DNA of 64,000 bases from assembly GCA_035547915.1 (NCBI GenBank), contig DASZTS010000096.1, positions 83,047 to 147,046 on the forward strand, given 5' to 3'. Source of the DNA: DASSFG01 sp035547915 (GTDB taxonomy: Bacteria > Planctomycetota > Planctomycetia > Pirellulales > JAICIG01). The position numbers were made by a program, and so were the translations under genes. Shown piece by piece: positions 33,747-43,766 of this stretch. The notes under the pieces are model-generated. The model had not been told where the DNA came from and made no database searches. It was given only the letters and a program-made list of their open reading frames with translations. Numbering within the stretch: position 1 is the first letter of the stretch; every line of letters begins with the position of its first letter.

Positions 33747-33916
33747 AAAGTAAGTTGACCGCGGCGGTATCCCGTCTGTGGCGGCCTTCTAGGGTTTTGT
33801 CACGGCGAAGTCAATTCCGGCTCTGGCGGACGTTGCGGGCCGACGCCGGTTTAGCCTTGTCGCAAGACGGTGTTTTGCCTATCCTCCCCCTCCCCGAGCC
33901 GGTCACTTCTCTGCCT

Positions 33917-35362
33917 ATGTCCGCGCCCGTCCTATCCATTCCGCCGCTGGGCCGCCGCCTATTGCCATGGGCGCTGTGTGCCTGCGTCGGTTGCGCGCTG
34001 ACGCCGGATGCGAAGAAATCGACCGACGCGTTGAAGGACGACCAGCCCGCGGTCGACACAGCGGCCGGGGCGAAACCGGCACCCGCCACGCCCACGCAGA
34101 ACACTCTCGCTGCGGCCGCGCAGCCAGCGGTATCTTCCACCGCGCTCGGTCAAGCCTTGGCAAAGAATGCCGCCGGCGCGGCGCCCGATCCGCGCGTGCT
34201 CGATGAAGTGCTGGCCGAGTTGTCGGCGCTCGGGTCGGTGCAGCCCGAGGCACAGAAGCGGCTGATCGAAGACTTGCGCAAGACGGATCCGGCCCTCTGG
34301 CCGATGCTCGTACAAACGTTCCGGGCCACGCTCGCCTACCGCCGCCGCACCATCCAGAAAGCGTCCGAAGAGGAAAGGCGCATACCGTACACGGAACGTG
34401 CCGCAGACGAAGAGGTGATGCAGGTCGCCCACACAGAGCCTATCCAAGCGGCGCCGACGCAGCCGGCGGCGGCGGTCGAACGGGCCGTCGACACCCCCGC
34501 GGCACGGCCGGCATCGATCGAGCCGGTGGCCGCGAATTTGCCGCCCAAACAGGCCGATCTACCTCCCGCCGTCAGCCCGGCCACCGTCGACACACGAACG
34601 GCCCCGATCGAATCAAACCCCAGCGGAGCGAACCCGGCAGCAGCCAACCCGGCCGGGGTGCCCTGGCGGCGGCACCTCGATGCGGCCATCGCCGAATTGG
34701 ACCGTCAGACTCGCGAGCGGCCCAACGACCCCGACGTACTGGCGAACCAGGTCTATCTGCGGCTGCTCGACGTCGCTGCCGGACGCCGCGACGACGCCCT
34801 CAAACCGATCCCCGGACTGCCCACGGCCCAGCAAGACTATTGGGCCAAACAGTTGTACGCCCTGAGCACCTATCTCGACCAGGGTTCGAGCGACTCCAGC
34901 CGTCGCGCCGCTGAAGCCGGCCTGCATCTGGGACGGGCCGTGGTGTCTCTGAACGAGCAGGGGCCGCTCTTGGTTCGCAACATGGCGTTCTGCACCGACG
35001 TGCACAGCTACGGTGTCACTAAACGATTCGAGCCGGCCGAATTCCATGCAGACCAGCAGGTGTTGCTCTACGCCGAAGTCGAAAACTTCAAGAGCGATGA
35101 ATCGGCGGAAGGTTTTCACACTTCGCTCGAAGCGAGCTACGAGGTTCTCGATCGTCAAGGGACGCGCGTGACCCACGATGAACTGCCGCTCACCGAGGAG
35201 CACTGCCAGAACCGCCGCCGCGATTTCTTCGTGCGCTATTTTCTACGTCTGCCGAAATCGATCTACGAGGGCAGCTACACCCTGAAGCTGACCGTCGAAG
35301 ACAAACTCGGCCACAAGATCGGCCAATCGTCGATCGACTTCACGATCAAGAAGAAGCTGTAG
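33917..35362 (+). CDS. Hypothetical lipoprotein
   Basis: 481 residues from ATG 33917. Lipobox A-C-V-G-C near residue 20. A long Ala/Pro-rich disordered stretch to about residue 230 contains one helical segment (AYRRRTIQKASEEERRIPY). The C-terminal 250 residues are structured: a helical part (YWAKQLYALSTYLDQG) followed by a beta-rich domain (ADQQVLLYAEVENF, GSYTLKLTVEDKLGHKIG) resembling an Ig-like fold. No ribosome site is obvious. Probably an envelope protein of planctomycetes; function unknown. Confidence 0.78.
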   Translation: MSAPVLSIPPLGRRLLPWALCACVGCALTPDAKKSTDALKDDQPAVDTAAGAKPAPATPTQNTLAAAAQPAVSSTALGQALAKNAAGAAPDPRVLDEVLAELSALGSVQPEAQKRLIEDLRKTDPALWPMLVQTFRATLAYRRRTIQKASEEERRIPYTERAADEEVMQVAHTEPIQAAPTQPAAAVERAVDTPAARPASIEPVAANLPPKQADLPPAVSPATVDTRTAPIESNPSGANPAAANPAGVPWRRHLDAAIAELDRQTRERPNDPDVLANQVYLRLLDVAAGRRDDALKPIPGLPTAQQDYWAKQLYALSTYLDQGSSDSSRRAAEAGLHLGRAVVSLNEQGPLLVRNMAFCTDVHSYGVTKRFEPAEFHADQQVLLYAEVENFKSDESAEGFHTSLEASYEVLDRQGTRVTHDELPLTEEHCQNRRRDFFVRYFLRLPKSIYEGSYTLKLTVEDKLGHKIGQSSIDFTIKKKL

Positions 35363-35506
35363 AAGCGGCGTCGCCCGCGTTTGCAGTCGACCGATAAAGG
35401 TTCCCTCTCGAACGGCGGTTGACCCCGCCATCGAGCCTGAATTCGTGCGCAACGGCACGGCAACGCGACGAGACGTCGCGTGTACCATGACGTGGCTACT
35501 ACGACC

Positions 35507-36700
35507 TCAATGTCGCAGCACTTTGGCCCGCAACATCCACAGGCCCCAGACGGTGAGAACGGCGTTGCCGAGCCAGACGATGTGCGGCTCGCAGGTGCCG
35601 CTCTTGGCCTGCTCGACGCCGAACACCAGCAACGGATAGTAGATCAGCAGGATCGGCAGGAAGCAGAGGAAGAAGCTCGTGAGGAAGTCGGCGTTGCGCC
35701 GCCAGATGGCCATGGGCGCGCCGACCAGGACGAAGCACAGACAACTGAACCCGGCCGACATCCGCCGCGGCGGCTCGGTGAACAGCCGATAGAGATGGTT
35801 GCGGAAATCCTGTAGCACGAGCGCCTCGTGCCCCCAGTCCTTGGTGGCCAGATAGTCGAAGTCGCCGGTGGCCATCGCCAACGCCATCTGCCCCGCTTGC
35901 CGCCGTTGGTAGGTCGCCATCTCCGTTTCGACCGCCGCCACTTCTCGGTTGATCAACCGGATCGGCACGCGCGTGGGAACGTGCGAGTCGTCGGTCTGCC
36001 GGCTCATGTCGAGCACGGGTCTTTCGTATTCGAAGTGGTCGAGGAAGGCCGATGAGAAGTCGCCTTGGCGGCCCTGCGTCTCGATCGTGGCGTGGCGAAA
36101 GACGATCGTCAACATTTCTCCGTCGCAACGGATCTGCGCCTCGCGTGCCGTGATCGTCTTGGGCGGCTGATCCGGCGTGGACGCGAACGTGAAGGTCGGC
36201 TGGATCAAGCGTTTGCCTTCCACCCCTTTGACCAGGATGGTGAGCGATTTATTGGTGTAGGCGCGCTGCGTGCGCAGCATGCCATAGATGATCTCCTCCA
36301 CCCCCTCGATCACCACCTGCTGGATGCCGGCCTGGCCCCAGGTGATGGCCACGTCGTTCAGCCACACCGTGAGCAGGCTGAGGAGCGTCGCCAGGATGTA
36401 GCACGGCCAGAGGACGGTCATCGGGCTGATGCCGAGCGACTTGATGGCCACAACCTCGTTGGAACCCGCCATGCGGCCATAGACGCTCGAAGCGGCGAAG
36501 AGCAGCGTCGCCGGGATCGTGTAACGCAGCATCTCGGGCAGGATATAGGGGATCAGCCGCACTACCTGCTCTGGCCCCAGCCCCTGATCGCGGGCCTGTT
36601 TGACCAAGCCATAGACGAGCATGAGCATGGTCAGCGCACTGAGCGCGACCAAGAAGATCTTGAGCAGCTCAGCGAGAACGTAGCGGGTCAGTAGGCGCAT
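35507..36700 (-). CDS. LptF/LptG family permease (YjgP/YjgQ)
   Basis: 397 residues. The first membrane segment follows LLTRYVLAELLKIFLVAL, then RLIPYILPEMLRYTIPATLLFA, and GRMAGSNEVVAIKSLGISP, all core motifs of the YjgP/YjgQ family. A periplasmic beta-jellyroll domain spans about residues 120-290 and three membrane segments close the protein. LptF and LptG form the inner-membrane part of the lipopolysaccharide exporter LptB2FG. A partner was not found in the window. Confidence 0.92.
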   Translation of the reverse strand: MRLLTRYVLAELLKIFLVALSALTMLMLVYGLVKQARDQGLGPEQVVRLIPYILPEMLRYTIPATLLFAASSVYGRMAGSNEVVAIKSLGISPMTVLWPCYILATLLSLLTVWLNDVAITWGQAGIQQVVIEGVEEIIYGMLRTQRAYTNKSLTILVKGVEGKRLIQPTFTFASTPDQPPKTITAREAQIRCDGEMLTIVFRHATIETQGRQGDFSSAFLDHFEYERPVLDMSRQTDDSHVPTRVPIRLINREVAAVETEMATYQRRQAGQMALAMATGDFDYLATKDWGHEALVLQDFRNHLYRLFTEPPRRMSAGFSCLCFVLVGAPMAIWRRNADFLTSFFLCFLPILLIYYPLLVFGVEQAKSGTCEPHIVWLGNAVLTVWGLWMLRAKVLRH

Positions 36701-36917
36701 GAGAGCCTGGGCAAAGCGGGTAACGAGGCGGGCATAGTGTGCGGACGCTGACCGAAAGCGTCAAGGTCAGTTACCCAGATCGCGGCCGAAAGGGACCGAA
36801 AAGTTCTGGTCCTCAGCGTGCGGAGAAGCCATCCTGTGTCTCCACGGCGAATACCTCAGCGACGATCAGCCGATGTTCTTGTGCCCTCGGACGCTCGGCG
36901 GTTGAGGCCTCAGCTCT

Positions 36918-37565
36918 TCATTGGCTGGTGACGCCAGATGCGAAGTGCACGAGCAGCACCGCGAGTACCATCAGTGCCAACGTCGACCAACGCATGCGAT
37001 AGGCGGATAGAAGGCTAAGGCCGGCCAGACACCAAACGTAGTAGCCGATCAAGAAGAACTCGCCATTCCTGTACCCGATCGACAAACCACACATGGTCGC
37101 CACGGCCATCGCCAGCAGTGTGCCGTAGATCCGGCCACCGTTTCGTTGCAATCTCCACAGCAGAAACGGCGATCCCAGCAAGAGTGCGTTTCCGAGCGTG
37201 AGCCACACATACGCCAAAACGCCGGCCCAGTTGTCCGACGAGTTGCCCGGCGGATCGATGACAAGCTGCCCGCACGCGATGGCTGCCTGCCAGCCGCGAA
37301 TGCTCTGGTTACCGCACCCCTTCAGCGCCGGCAGAAACAGTGAGGCGACGAGTATCGTCCAGCCGAGCCAAAACAGGCGCGTCCTCCCGGCGCCATGCTG
37401 CCAGCCATCGAGGCGCCCGGAGCAGTTCACGACGCCCAAGGAGAAAGCAACGGCGGTCATGGTCCAGCCGGCAAGCTGGCTGACGGCCAGGCCGGCAATC
37501 GCCGCGATCCAGGTGACGAACGCAAACACCGTCTTTAGGCCAAACTGGGGCGGCCGCGCATTCAT
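36918..37565 (-). CDS. Membrane protein with F-G-L-K N-terminus
   Basis: 215 residues. Opens with PPQFGLKTVFAFVTWIAAIA, a variant of the F-S-L-R segment seen in many small proteins here. Six membrane segments. No conserved polar motif. The gap to the LptF/G gene (36701-36917) shows nothing. Function unknown. Confidence 0.7.
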   Translation of the reverse strand: MNARPPQFGLKTVFAFVTWIAAIAGLAVSQLAGWTMTAVAFSLGVVNCSGRLDGWQHGAGRTRLFWLGWTILVASLFLPALKGCGNQSIRGWQAAIACGQLVIDPPGNSSDNWAGVLAYVWLTLGNALLLGSPFLLWRLQRNGGRIYGTLLAMAVATMCGLSIGYRNGEFFLIGYYVWCLAGLSLLSAYRMRWSTLALMVLAVLLVHFASGVTSQ

Positions 37566-37735
37566 CGAGACGGTTACGAGTTGATAATCCTTTTGGCACG
37601 ATCAGTGGCCTGATCATGCAACCCCACCCGATCAGCTTATCGGCCCGCGCGCTTGCAATGCAATCAGGTCATCGGCCGACCTCGGCTTCGAGCTGTGAAT
37701 GTCGGATCGATGCGATGGTAACTCGGTTGTGACCG

Positions 37736-40495
37736 TTAGCGTGCGTACAACGCTCTGCCGACGGCGCCGGTTGCCGGTTCGGGCGGAAACTCACCGTAGG
37801 CCGAAGAGTCGATGATCGCCGTCTCGACTTGCGTTTCGCTCTGGCCATTGTCGAGGTCCGTCACGTAGGGCGTTGCATCGGGCAAGGGTGAGGCGCCCTG
37901 GAAATACTCGCCGAAGAGGAAATCGACTGTCGCGACGTGCTTCTCGTGCGTGTCGTAGAACTGGGAGGCGATCTGGAGGCGGCTTTCGTTCGCCGACGAA
38001 GACATCTGCCCGACCCAATATTCCAGGCCGTTCTGATCCGCGGGACGTTGCAAGACCCGTTGGTAGAGCAGGTCGATGTAGCCCGAATCGGTCTCGCCCG
38101 CGTCATCGAAAAACTCCTGCGAGGCGAGCAGGTTGTCGACCACATCGCGCGGGTCGCCCTTCGCCTGCCAGTCCTGCGCCCACCAAGCCAAGCCGCTGGA
38201 ATCCGTACCGCGACCCAAGTACTGCTGGTAGAACTGTTCCACCAGCGGATCGAGCCGCTCGACGCTGTTAAAGATTCCCTGCGCGACGACATCCAGCGGC
38301 TGCCCGGCATCGAGTTGCGAGGCCCAATAGACAAGGCCGTCGTCTTCCGCCGGTCGGTGCAGCACCTGCTGATAGAGCTTGTCGACCAGGCTGGCGTGAT
38401 ACGACAACAAAGTCACCGTGACTGTCTGGCCTTCGAGGCCATTTTCACCGGCCTGATACGTGAAACGGTCGAGTCCCTTGAACGTGGCGTCGGGCGTGTA
38501 GCTGAACGAGCCGTCGGCATTCAACGTCAAAGAACCGTGCGACGTACTCGACACCAAGCTCGCCGTCAGCGGCTGACCGTCGGCCGAAACGTCGTTGGCC
38601 AGCACGCCCGTGGTCGCAGCCGTCTGGTAGGGGCCCGTGGCGCCGAGCACGAACGTATCGGACGCCGCCGTGGGTGGCAGACCGTTGGTCGAGTCTGTCA
38701 TCGTATCGGTGGTGCCATCGACCGTTGTGTTGTTCACAAAGCGGGCCGATCCCGAGACGAACGACAACGTCTCCGTGACACGGCTGTTGTGGTAGTTGCT
38801 GTGGCCGTGAGCGTCGTACGTCGTCGTCGTGGCGGTGACGGCGTACGTGCCGTTGCCCGACAGTGCATCTTCGATCGGCATCAGGCGTGGTTGCAAACTG
38901 ACATGGCCGATGAAGTTCACTTTGCGGAAGTTGTCGATGGACACGTCGTCCGTGTCCGGCTCATTGTGGATATATTGCGAATCGTCCTCCGTGCCCGAGA
39001 AGATCAAGCCCGTGATGGCATCGACCGCCGGGCCGACGTGTCCACTGATGGGTACTGAGACGTTCGACCCGTCGTGGGGTGTGAACGTGCCCGTCACCGT
39101 GGCGCCCGTTTGCCCGGTGATGACGAGGTGGCCCGTGATCTGTTGGTTGGCGTTGGTCACGGTGAAATCCCTCCCCGACAGAGAGACCCCCACGCCGCTG
39201 CCGACGTTGAAGCTGAACGCGCCCGGTTCGCCCGGTCGGCAGCTTACGACGATGGCGTAGGTATCCGATGCGTTCGCCTGAAAATCGACATAGCCCTCGT
39301 CCGAGAAAGCGACCGGATCGCCGCCATTGGTCATGTCCAAGATGAGATACTTCTGATCGATGCCCCCTGTCTCCGCCACCGATACGCTCTGTTGCGAGGG
39401 CGAGGAGGCGGCGCGGAACTCATACGCGTCGTAGTCGCCCTCCTGCAAAGTCCCGCTGACCGATGCAGATTCTCCGATGATCACGGGCTGGACGCTCGGG
39501 GTGTCGTTGAAGAAGGTCGGGTCGACCGTGTTCTTGGTCCGCCCATCGAAGAACTGCCCCTGATCGACCACGGCGATGTGACTCGTCGCGGGACGCGCGC
39601 CCAACACCGTCTCCAAGTAGGTGAAGGAATTCTGTGTGGTGATCGCCTCGCCCTCGTAGTTGGGCGCGAGCCCGGGACTCGGCTGGACCGAGGTGCCGTC
39701 GTTGTTGGCGATCGTCACGTTGAAATCGGTGTTGCTGAAGAAGTCGTTCGGACTGTCATAACTCATGACATCGATCGGCAGATCGTCGTTCCAGGTAACC
39801 GGGTTGAACGTGCCGTTCGTGAAATCCGACTGGCCGTCGGTGCGCACATGCACCAGGCCGAACGTGTGGCCGGCTTCGTGAGCGATGCCCGAGGCCGTTA
39901 CCTCGTCGCCGGCGGTGTCGGGACAGACGAAGGCGACGTCGCCGCTGGGGTCGCTATTCAGGATATGGCTCGTGCCGCCGTTGGGATTGCTGGTACTGGG
40001 ATAGTCCGAGGATGCGCTGGGCGTGAAGTCATAGTGATTGAAGGTCGGGTTGATGAAGATGGTCGTGGCTCCGGGTTCCTGGGAAATCGCTCCATTCCCG
40101 GTCATCTGGAGTACCCGGACATCGAAGGGGGCGAACACCTCCGACGCGCGGTACAAGATGTCTTGGATCGTGGTCGCGTCCGCCTCGTACGGCGCGACGT
40201 CCTTATTGCCGTCGTAGGGGCAGTCGTTCCAGCCGTCGAAGTTGAGATAGATGGTCGTGGGACCGGATGGGAGCGGCAACTGTCCGTCCTGCTGTTGTTG
40301 TTGGGCCAAGCCGGTCATCGAGGTCGGCTCGATTTGCCCAGGATTCGCCTCCGTCGCGGGGGGTGCGACGGGTGATATCGAGAATAGCCGGCGGTCTTCG
40401 AGGGTTTGGATGCCAAGGGTCGTCCGGTAGGGGCGACGATGTGTGGACCTGCGGTCCTTCTTGACGCTATTCGGCCAGTGCTTGAAGAATTGCAC
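37736..40495 (-). CDS. Secreted metzincin-like protease with cadherin-type and DUF4214 domains
   Basis: 919 residues from GTG 40495, which has AGGAG 7 bases upstream. The N-terminus has the planctomycete export segment with T-L-E-D-R. A full metzincin zinc site HEAGHTFGLVH lies at residues 206-216, followed at a distance by a Met in DVMSYDSPND, which may be the Met-turn. A beta-rich middle region follows, then a cadherin/VCBS-like repeat (GVLANDVSADGQPLTASLV, SFSYTPDATFKG). The C-terminus has three DUF4214 units (LYQQVLHRPAEDDGLVYW, FYQQYLGRGTDSSGLAWW, LYQRVLQRPADQNGLEYW). Predicted zinc protease acting outside the cell. Confidence 0.85.
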   Translation of the reverse strand: MQFFKHWPNSVKKDRRSTHRRPYRTTLGIQTLEDRRLFSISPVAPPATEANPGQIEPTSMTGLAQQQQQDGQLPLPSGPTTIYLNFDGWNDCPYDGNKDVAPYEADATTIQDILYRASEVFAPFDVRVLQMTGNGAISQEPGATTIFINPTFNHYDFTPSASSDYPSTSNPNGGTSHILNSDPSGDVAFVCPDTAGDEVTASGIAHEAGHTFGLVHVRTDGQSDFTNGTFNPVTWNDDLPIDVMSYDSPNDFFSNTDFNVTIANNDGTSVQPSPGLAPNYEGEAITTQNSFTYLETVLGARPATSHIAVVDQGQFFDGRTKNTVDPTFFNDTPSVQPVIIGESASVSGTLQEGDYDAYEFRAASSPSQQSVSVAETGGIDQKYLILDMTNGGDPVAFSDEGYVDFQANASDTYAIVVSCRPGEPGAFSFNVGSGVGVSLSGRDFTVTNANQQITGHLVITGQTGATVTGTFTPHDGSNVSVPISGHVGPAVDAITGLIFSGTEDDSQYIHNEPDTDDVSIDNFRKVNFIGHVSLQPRLMPIEDALSGNGTYAVTATTTTYDAHGHSNYHNSRVTETLSFVSGSARFVNNTTVDGTTDTMTDSTNGLPPTAASDTFVLGATGPYQTAATTGVLANDVSADGQPLTASLVSSTSHGSLTLNADGSFSYTPDATFKGLDRFTYQAGENGLEGQTVTVTLLSYHASLVDKLYQQVLHRPAEDDGLVYWASQLDAGQPLDVVAQGIFNSVERLDPLVEQFYQQYLGRGTDSSGLAWWAQDWQAKGDPRDVVDNLLASQEFFDDAGETDSGYIDLLYQRVLQRPADQNGLEYWVGQMSSSANESRLQIASQFYDTHEKHVATVDFLFGEYFQGASPLPDATPYVTDLDNGQSETQVETAIIDSSAYGEFPPEPATGAVGRALYAR

Positions 40496-40795
40496 GATAG
40501 TCTCCTTTCCGGGATGCGGCGGCGATGGAAGGCAAAACACAGGCGATTGCCGTGTCTCGAGGGCCCGGCGGGCGATTGCCCGTTCGCTCCTAGCCCGCTT
40601 GGCGCAAAGAATCCGCGGATGTTACGACGGATGTCTCAAAATCGGGTCTAGCGGGCGCTAGGAGCTGATTAGTCGCCCCGCGGAATAGCCGTTCACACGC
40701 GGTCGAAGAAGAGACGGGGCGGCCAACCGGGGCAGCCGAGATGGCCTGATGGCCGGCACGAGGCTCCCCGGAGGGAGAGGAAATACGATCGGCTG
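40496..40795. other. Intergenic region, no gene seen
   Basis: Holds the leader of the metzincin gene and the space after the DUF1501 stop. No open frame or repeat of note. Confidence 0.4.
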
Positions 40796-42196
40796 TCAGG
40801 TGAAGATCGGCTCGATGGGGCGACCGAGGGCGATGGGCATGGGGCGGTCGAGCTGATCGGTGAGGCGCGTTTCGGGATCGACGCCCATGGCGCGGTAGAT
40901 CGTGGCGGCGATGTCGGCGGGCGTGACGGGGTCGCGGGTGGGAAAGGCGGCCCAGCGATCGGACTGGCCGAACGTAGCGCCGCCGTGCACGCCACCTCCG
41001 GCGAACAGCACCGTGTAACAGTGGGGCCAGTGGTCGCGGCCGGCCGCGTCGGCTCCCGCGCCGCTGGTGATCTGCCCCAGCTTCGGCGTGCGGCCGAATT
41101 CGCCCATCGCCACCACGAGCGTCTCCTCCAACAGGCCGCGCTCGGCGAGATCGGCCAAGAGCGCGGAAAAGGCCCGATCGAAGTAGGGCAACAGCGACTG
41201 TTTGAGCAGCGGGAAATGTTGTCGGTGAGTATCCCACGCCTGGTCCAAGCGGCGACCCGTGCCGACCGTGACCAGCCGCACGCCCGCCTCGACCAGTCGG
41301 CGCGCGAGCAAGAGGCACTGCCCCAGATGCGGCAGGCCGCCGAACTGTCGAGCCTCGCGCGAGCGGTCGGTGCGGTCGGGCAGGCCGTAGCGGCGGCGGA
41401 GGGCCTCGGGCTCGGCCGCCAGATCGAACGCTCGGCGCGCCTCGGACGACGTCAAGAGCTGGAACGCACGCTGATAGTGTGCGTCCTTCCCGTCGAGCGG
41501 CGCGTCGTCGGCCAGGCGACCGATCGACGCATCGAGCGAGGCGAGCAAACTCCGCCGGCAGGCGAGCCGCTCCAGCGGCACTTCGGCGGGCAGCCCCAGT
41601 CCGGGCACCTGATAGTTCGGCAGGCTGGCATCGCCGGTCACCAGCGGATCGTACGCGGCGCCCAGGAAGCCGGCCCGCTGACCCGGCAGGTCGTAACCGT
41701 TGTTCGACATGATCTCGGGCACATGCACGAACGCAGGCAGCGAGCGCCCGCTCGGCCGCAACCGCGACAGCACCGCGCCGAAAGGCGGGAAGTTATCGAC
41801 GTCGTCGCGGACGATGAGCTGCCCGCCCTTGAGGGGCACACGGCCGGTCAGGGCGTAGTAGCTCCCCGCGTTATGGTCGACCACGTCATGGTGCACCGAG
41901 CGCACGAGCGCCACGTGGTGCATCTGTTGCGACGTCAGCGGCAGGTGTTCGCAGACTTGCGTGCCGGCTGCCGACGTGGCGATCGGTCGAAACTCGCCCC
42001 GCACCTCGGCCGGCGCCTCGGGCTTCAGATCCCAGAGGTCCTGATGCGCCGGACCACCTTCCAAGAGAAACAGAATGCACGATTTCGCCGGCTTTCCGCC
42101 ATGCGTGGGCAAGTCGCCGGCGCGCAGCAGATCGACCAGGTTGAGGCCGATCAGCCCCGACGAGCCCCAGCGCAGAATCGTGCGACGAGTCGTCAT
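40796..42196 (-). CDS. DUF1501 domain-containing protein
   Basis: 466 residues from ATG 42196, whose codon overlaps the stop of the upstream gene (ATGA). N-terminal MTTRRTILRWGSSG is a twin-arginine-like export signal. Family marks: SCILFLLEGGPAHQDLWDLKP, a lone GEFGRTPKL, the RDHWPHCYTVLFAGGGVHGG segment and PADIAATIYRAMGVDPE. DUF1501 proteins belong to the alkaline-phosphatase/sulfatase-like fold, are very numerous in planctomycetes, and are often paired with DUF1549/1553 cytochrome-type proteins. Here the partner is only the small upstream protein. Substrate unknown. Confidence 0.9.
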   Translation of the reverse strand: MTTRRTILRWGSSGLIGLNLVDLLRAGDLPTHGGKPAKSCILFLLEGGPAHQDLWDLKPEAPAEVRGEFRPIATSAAGTQVCEHLPLTSQQMHHVALVRSVHHDVVDHNAGSYYALTGRVPLKGGQLIVRDDVDNFPPFGAVLSRLRPSGRSLPAFVHVPEIMSNNGYDLPGQRAGFLGAAYDPLVTGDASLPNYQVPGLGLPAEVPLERLACRRSLLASLDASIGRLADDAPLDGKDAHYQRAFQLLTSSEARRAFDLAAEPEALRRRYGLPDRTDRSREARQFGGLPHLGQCLLLARRLVEAGVRLVTVGTGRRLDQAWDTHRQHFPLLKQSLLPYFDRAFSALLADLAERGLLEETLVVAMGEFGRTPKLGQITSGAGADAAGRDHWPHCYTVLFAGGGVHGGATFGQSDRWAAFPTRDPVTPADIAATIYRAMGVDPETRLTDQLDRPMPIALGRPIEPIFT

Positions 42197-42651
42197 GGCG
42201 ACGGGGTGACCGGCTCCGCCGGCTCCTTCGCCCGCTGCCCCGCATCGGTTGCGAGGCCATACGCGCTCCACGCGCCGTAGCCCGCGCAGCTCGCGCCGAT
42301 GAGGACGCTGAGCGTGTACTCGCGAAGGAAGGCCGGCCAGAAGCGGATCGCATCCGACCAACTCGCTGCGCCATTCTCTGTCTTCCAGTGCAGCCAACAC
42401 GTTTCGGCGACGATGAATGCCAAGCAGACACCGATCGCCTGAAGAGTGCCGGCCGCGACACTGGCGCGCCCTGTGATCTTGCGCGACACCGAACCGGCCA
42501 GCATGCCGCACGCAATGAGCGACACGGCACCCAACTCACCAAACCGTGTGGTAATGCACCAACCGCATGCCAACCCGCCGCCGAGCGCCACGACGAGCGC
42601 CCAACCTGCGGCACAAACCAGGGTCCAGCGGTCTTTCGGCGGAAGCGTCAT
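42193..42651 (-). CDS. Small membrane protein co-transcribed with DUF1501 gene
   Basis: 152 residues from ATG 42651. Four membrane segments: about residues 8-28, 33-48, 58-78, 108-128. The C-terminal tail is Ala/Pro/Glu rich. The stop overlaps the DUF1501 start. No recognised family. Confidence 0.7.
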   Translation of the reverse strand: MTLPPKDRWTLVCAAGWALVVALGGGLACGWCITTRFGELGAVSLIACGMLAGSVSRKITGRASVAAGTLQAIGVCLAFIVAETCWLHWKTENGAASWSDAIRFWPAFLREYTLSVLIGASCAGYGAWSAYGLATDAGQRAKEPAEPVTPSP

Positions 42652-42984
42652 GGTCGAAACCTCGCGACGTGCAAATCGGACCGGCGTCCCTTCCTTTCTA
42701 CGCCGGAACGAGGTATCGCCGCAACGCCCCCCGGTCCACAGCAAGCCCTAGTCATGCTGGGATCTTAATCCACCCGTCGATTGATGTTCAGCGAAACAAC
42801 CGATAACTGCCGGAGAGGATGATGACTCGGAATATCAACGACGAATTGCAACAGATCCGGCAACTCCGCGATTCGGGGGGCTCGTTCTTCGTCGGGGAGG
42901 GCCTACGGTCGCGCCTGGCTGGCCGTGAACTTGAAGAAGGATCGAGGCCGGGGCGACTTCGGCTGAAATGTCGCGCCGTTCTCG
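42652..42984. other. Intergenic region with a possible short plus-strand ORF
   Basis: At 42822 an ATG with GGAGAGG just upstream opens MTRNINDELQQIRQLRDSGG, a plausible N-terminus. The frame then runs antisense into the AlkD-like gene with Arg/Pro-rich composition, so it is at most a truncated gene. Confidence 0.35.
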
Positions 42985-43650
42985 TCAGCCTTGCCGCTTC
43001 ACCATCGCCTCGACCCACAACGGCACGTACGGTGGAGTGCAGCCCTTGGATACCGGCCAATCGCGGTACAGGCCGATCTTCTCGCCGATGGCGACGGCGC
43101 GCTTGCGGAGCTTGGGGTGGTGGATGCCGATCGCGGCCAGCGTGTTATTCATCGTCCACTGCACCTCTGGCTTCGCCTGCGGCATCTCTTTCTCGATCCG
43201 ATCGAGCAGCGCAGCGAGGTCGAGGCCGTCGGCATTCTTGTTCACGCGGCTGGCGGTGAAATTCCAACCGGCACGCGCGGCCCAGCGATCCTTCGCCTTC
43301 ATCCACTTCTCACGCAGCGTCTCCTTCTCGGGATGTTCCGCGACGACGTAGGCATTCAGCCAATCCGCCACCTGCGCGCAGGTGGTCGAGCGAGTCAACT
43401 CGTCGACTTCGTCGGCCGAGAGCGATTTGGGCTTGATGATCAGCGTGGCGAGGAGTTGTGCATCGACGTTGCCGGTGCCCCAGAGCTCGAGCGCGAGTTC
43501 GTGATCGGTCTTGATCTTCTTGGCCACCGCGCGGATATCGCCAAGTTTCACGCCGAACTGGTTATCCGGCGCGCCCGACTTCGTGTTATGCGCGCGGCGA
43601 GCCTCGTCGCCCAGCGACTCGAGCTTCGCGAGAATCTCTTTGACAGTCAT
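42985..43650 (-). CDS. DNA alkylation repair protein (AlkD-like HEAT-repeat family)
   Basis: 221 residues from ATG 43650. Family pattern: MTVKEILAKLESLGDE, FGVKLGDIRAVAKKI, ELALELWGTGNVDAQLLATLI, then HEAT-like helices (WTMNNTLAAIGIHHPKLRKRAV). AlkD relatives flip or excise alkylated purines without base flipping. The C-terminal GLYRDWPVSKGCTPPYVPLW is typical of the PF08713 subgroup. Cytoplasmic; substrate is inferred from family. Confidence 0.88.
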   Translation of the reverse strand: MTVKEILAKLESLGDEARRAHNTKSGAPDNQFGVKLGDIRAVAKKIKTDHELALELWGTGNVDAQLLATLIIKPKSLSADEVDELTRSTTCAQVADWLNAYVVAEHPEKETLREKWMKAKDRWAARAGWNFTASRVNKNADGLDLAALLDRIEKEMPQAKPEVQWTMNNTLAAIGIHHPKLRKRAVAIGEKIGLYRDWPVSKGCTPPYVPLWVEAMVKRQG

Positions 43651-43766
43651 GACGTCGATTATATGGGCAACTTTGAGCACGCCAAACGATTACCGTCGTT
43701 CGCTGGTCGGTTGCGTCGATGGCCGGACCGGGGCACTTGTGCGCGGCACTCCGCATGGAGGCAACT

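Noticed and set aside
33611..33748. N-terminal extension of the GT-C gene
   Set aside because: The extra residues are encoded by repeat A, as with extensions of the YciI and TPR genes.
39074..40375. 433-codon plus-strand ORF
   Set aside because: Reverse shadow of the metzincin gene.
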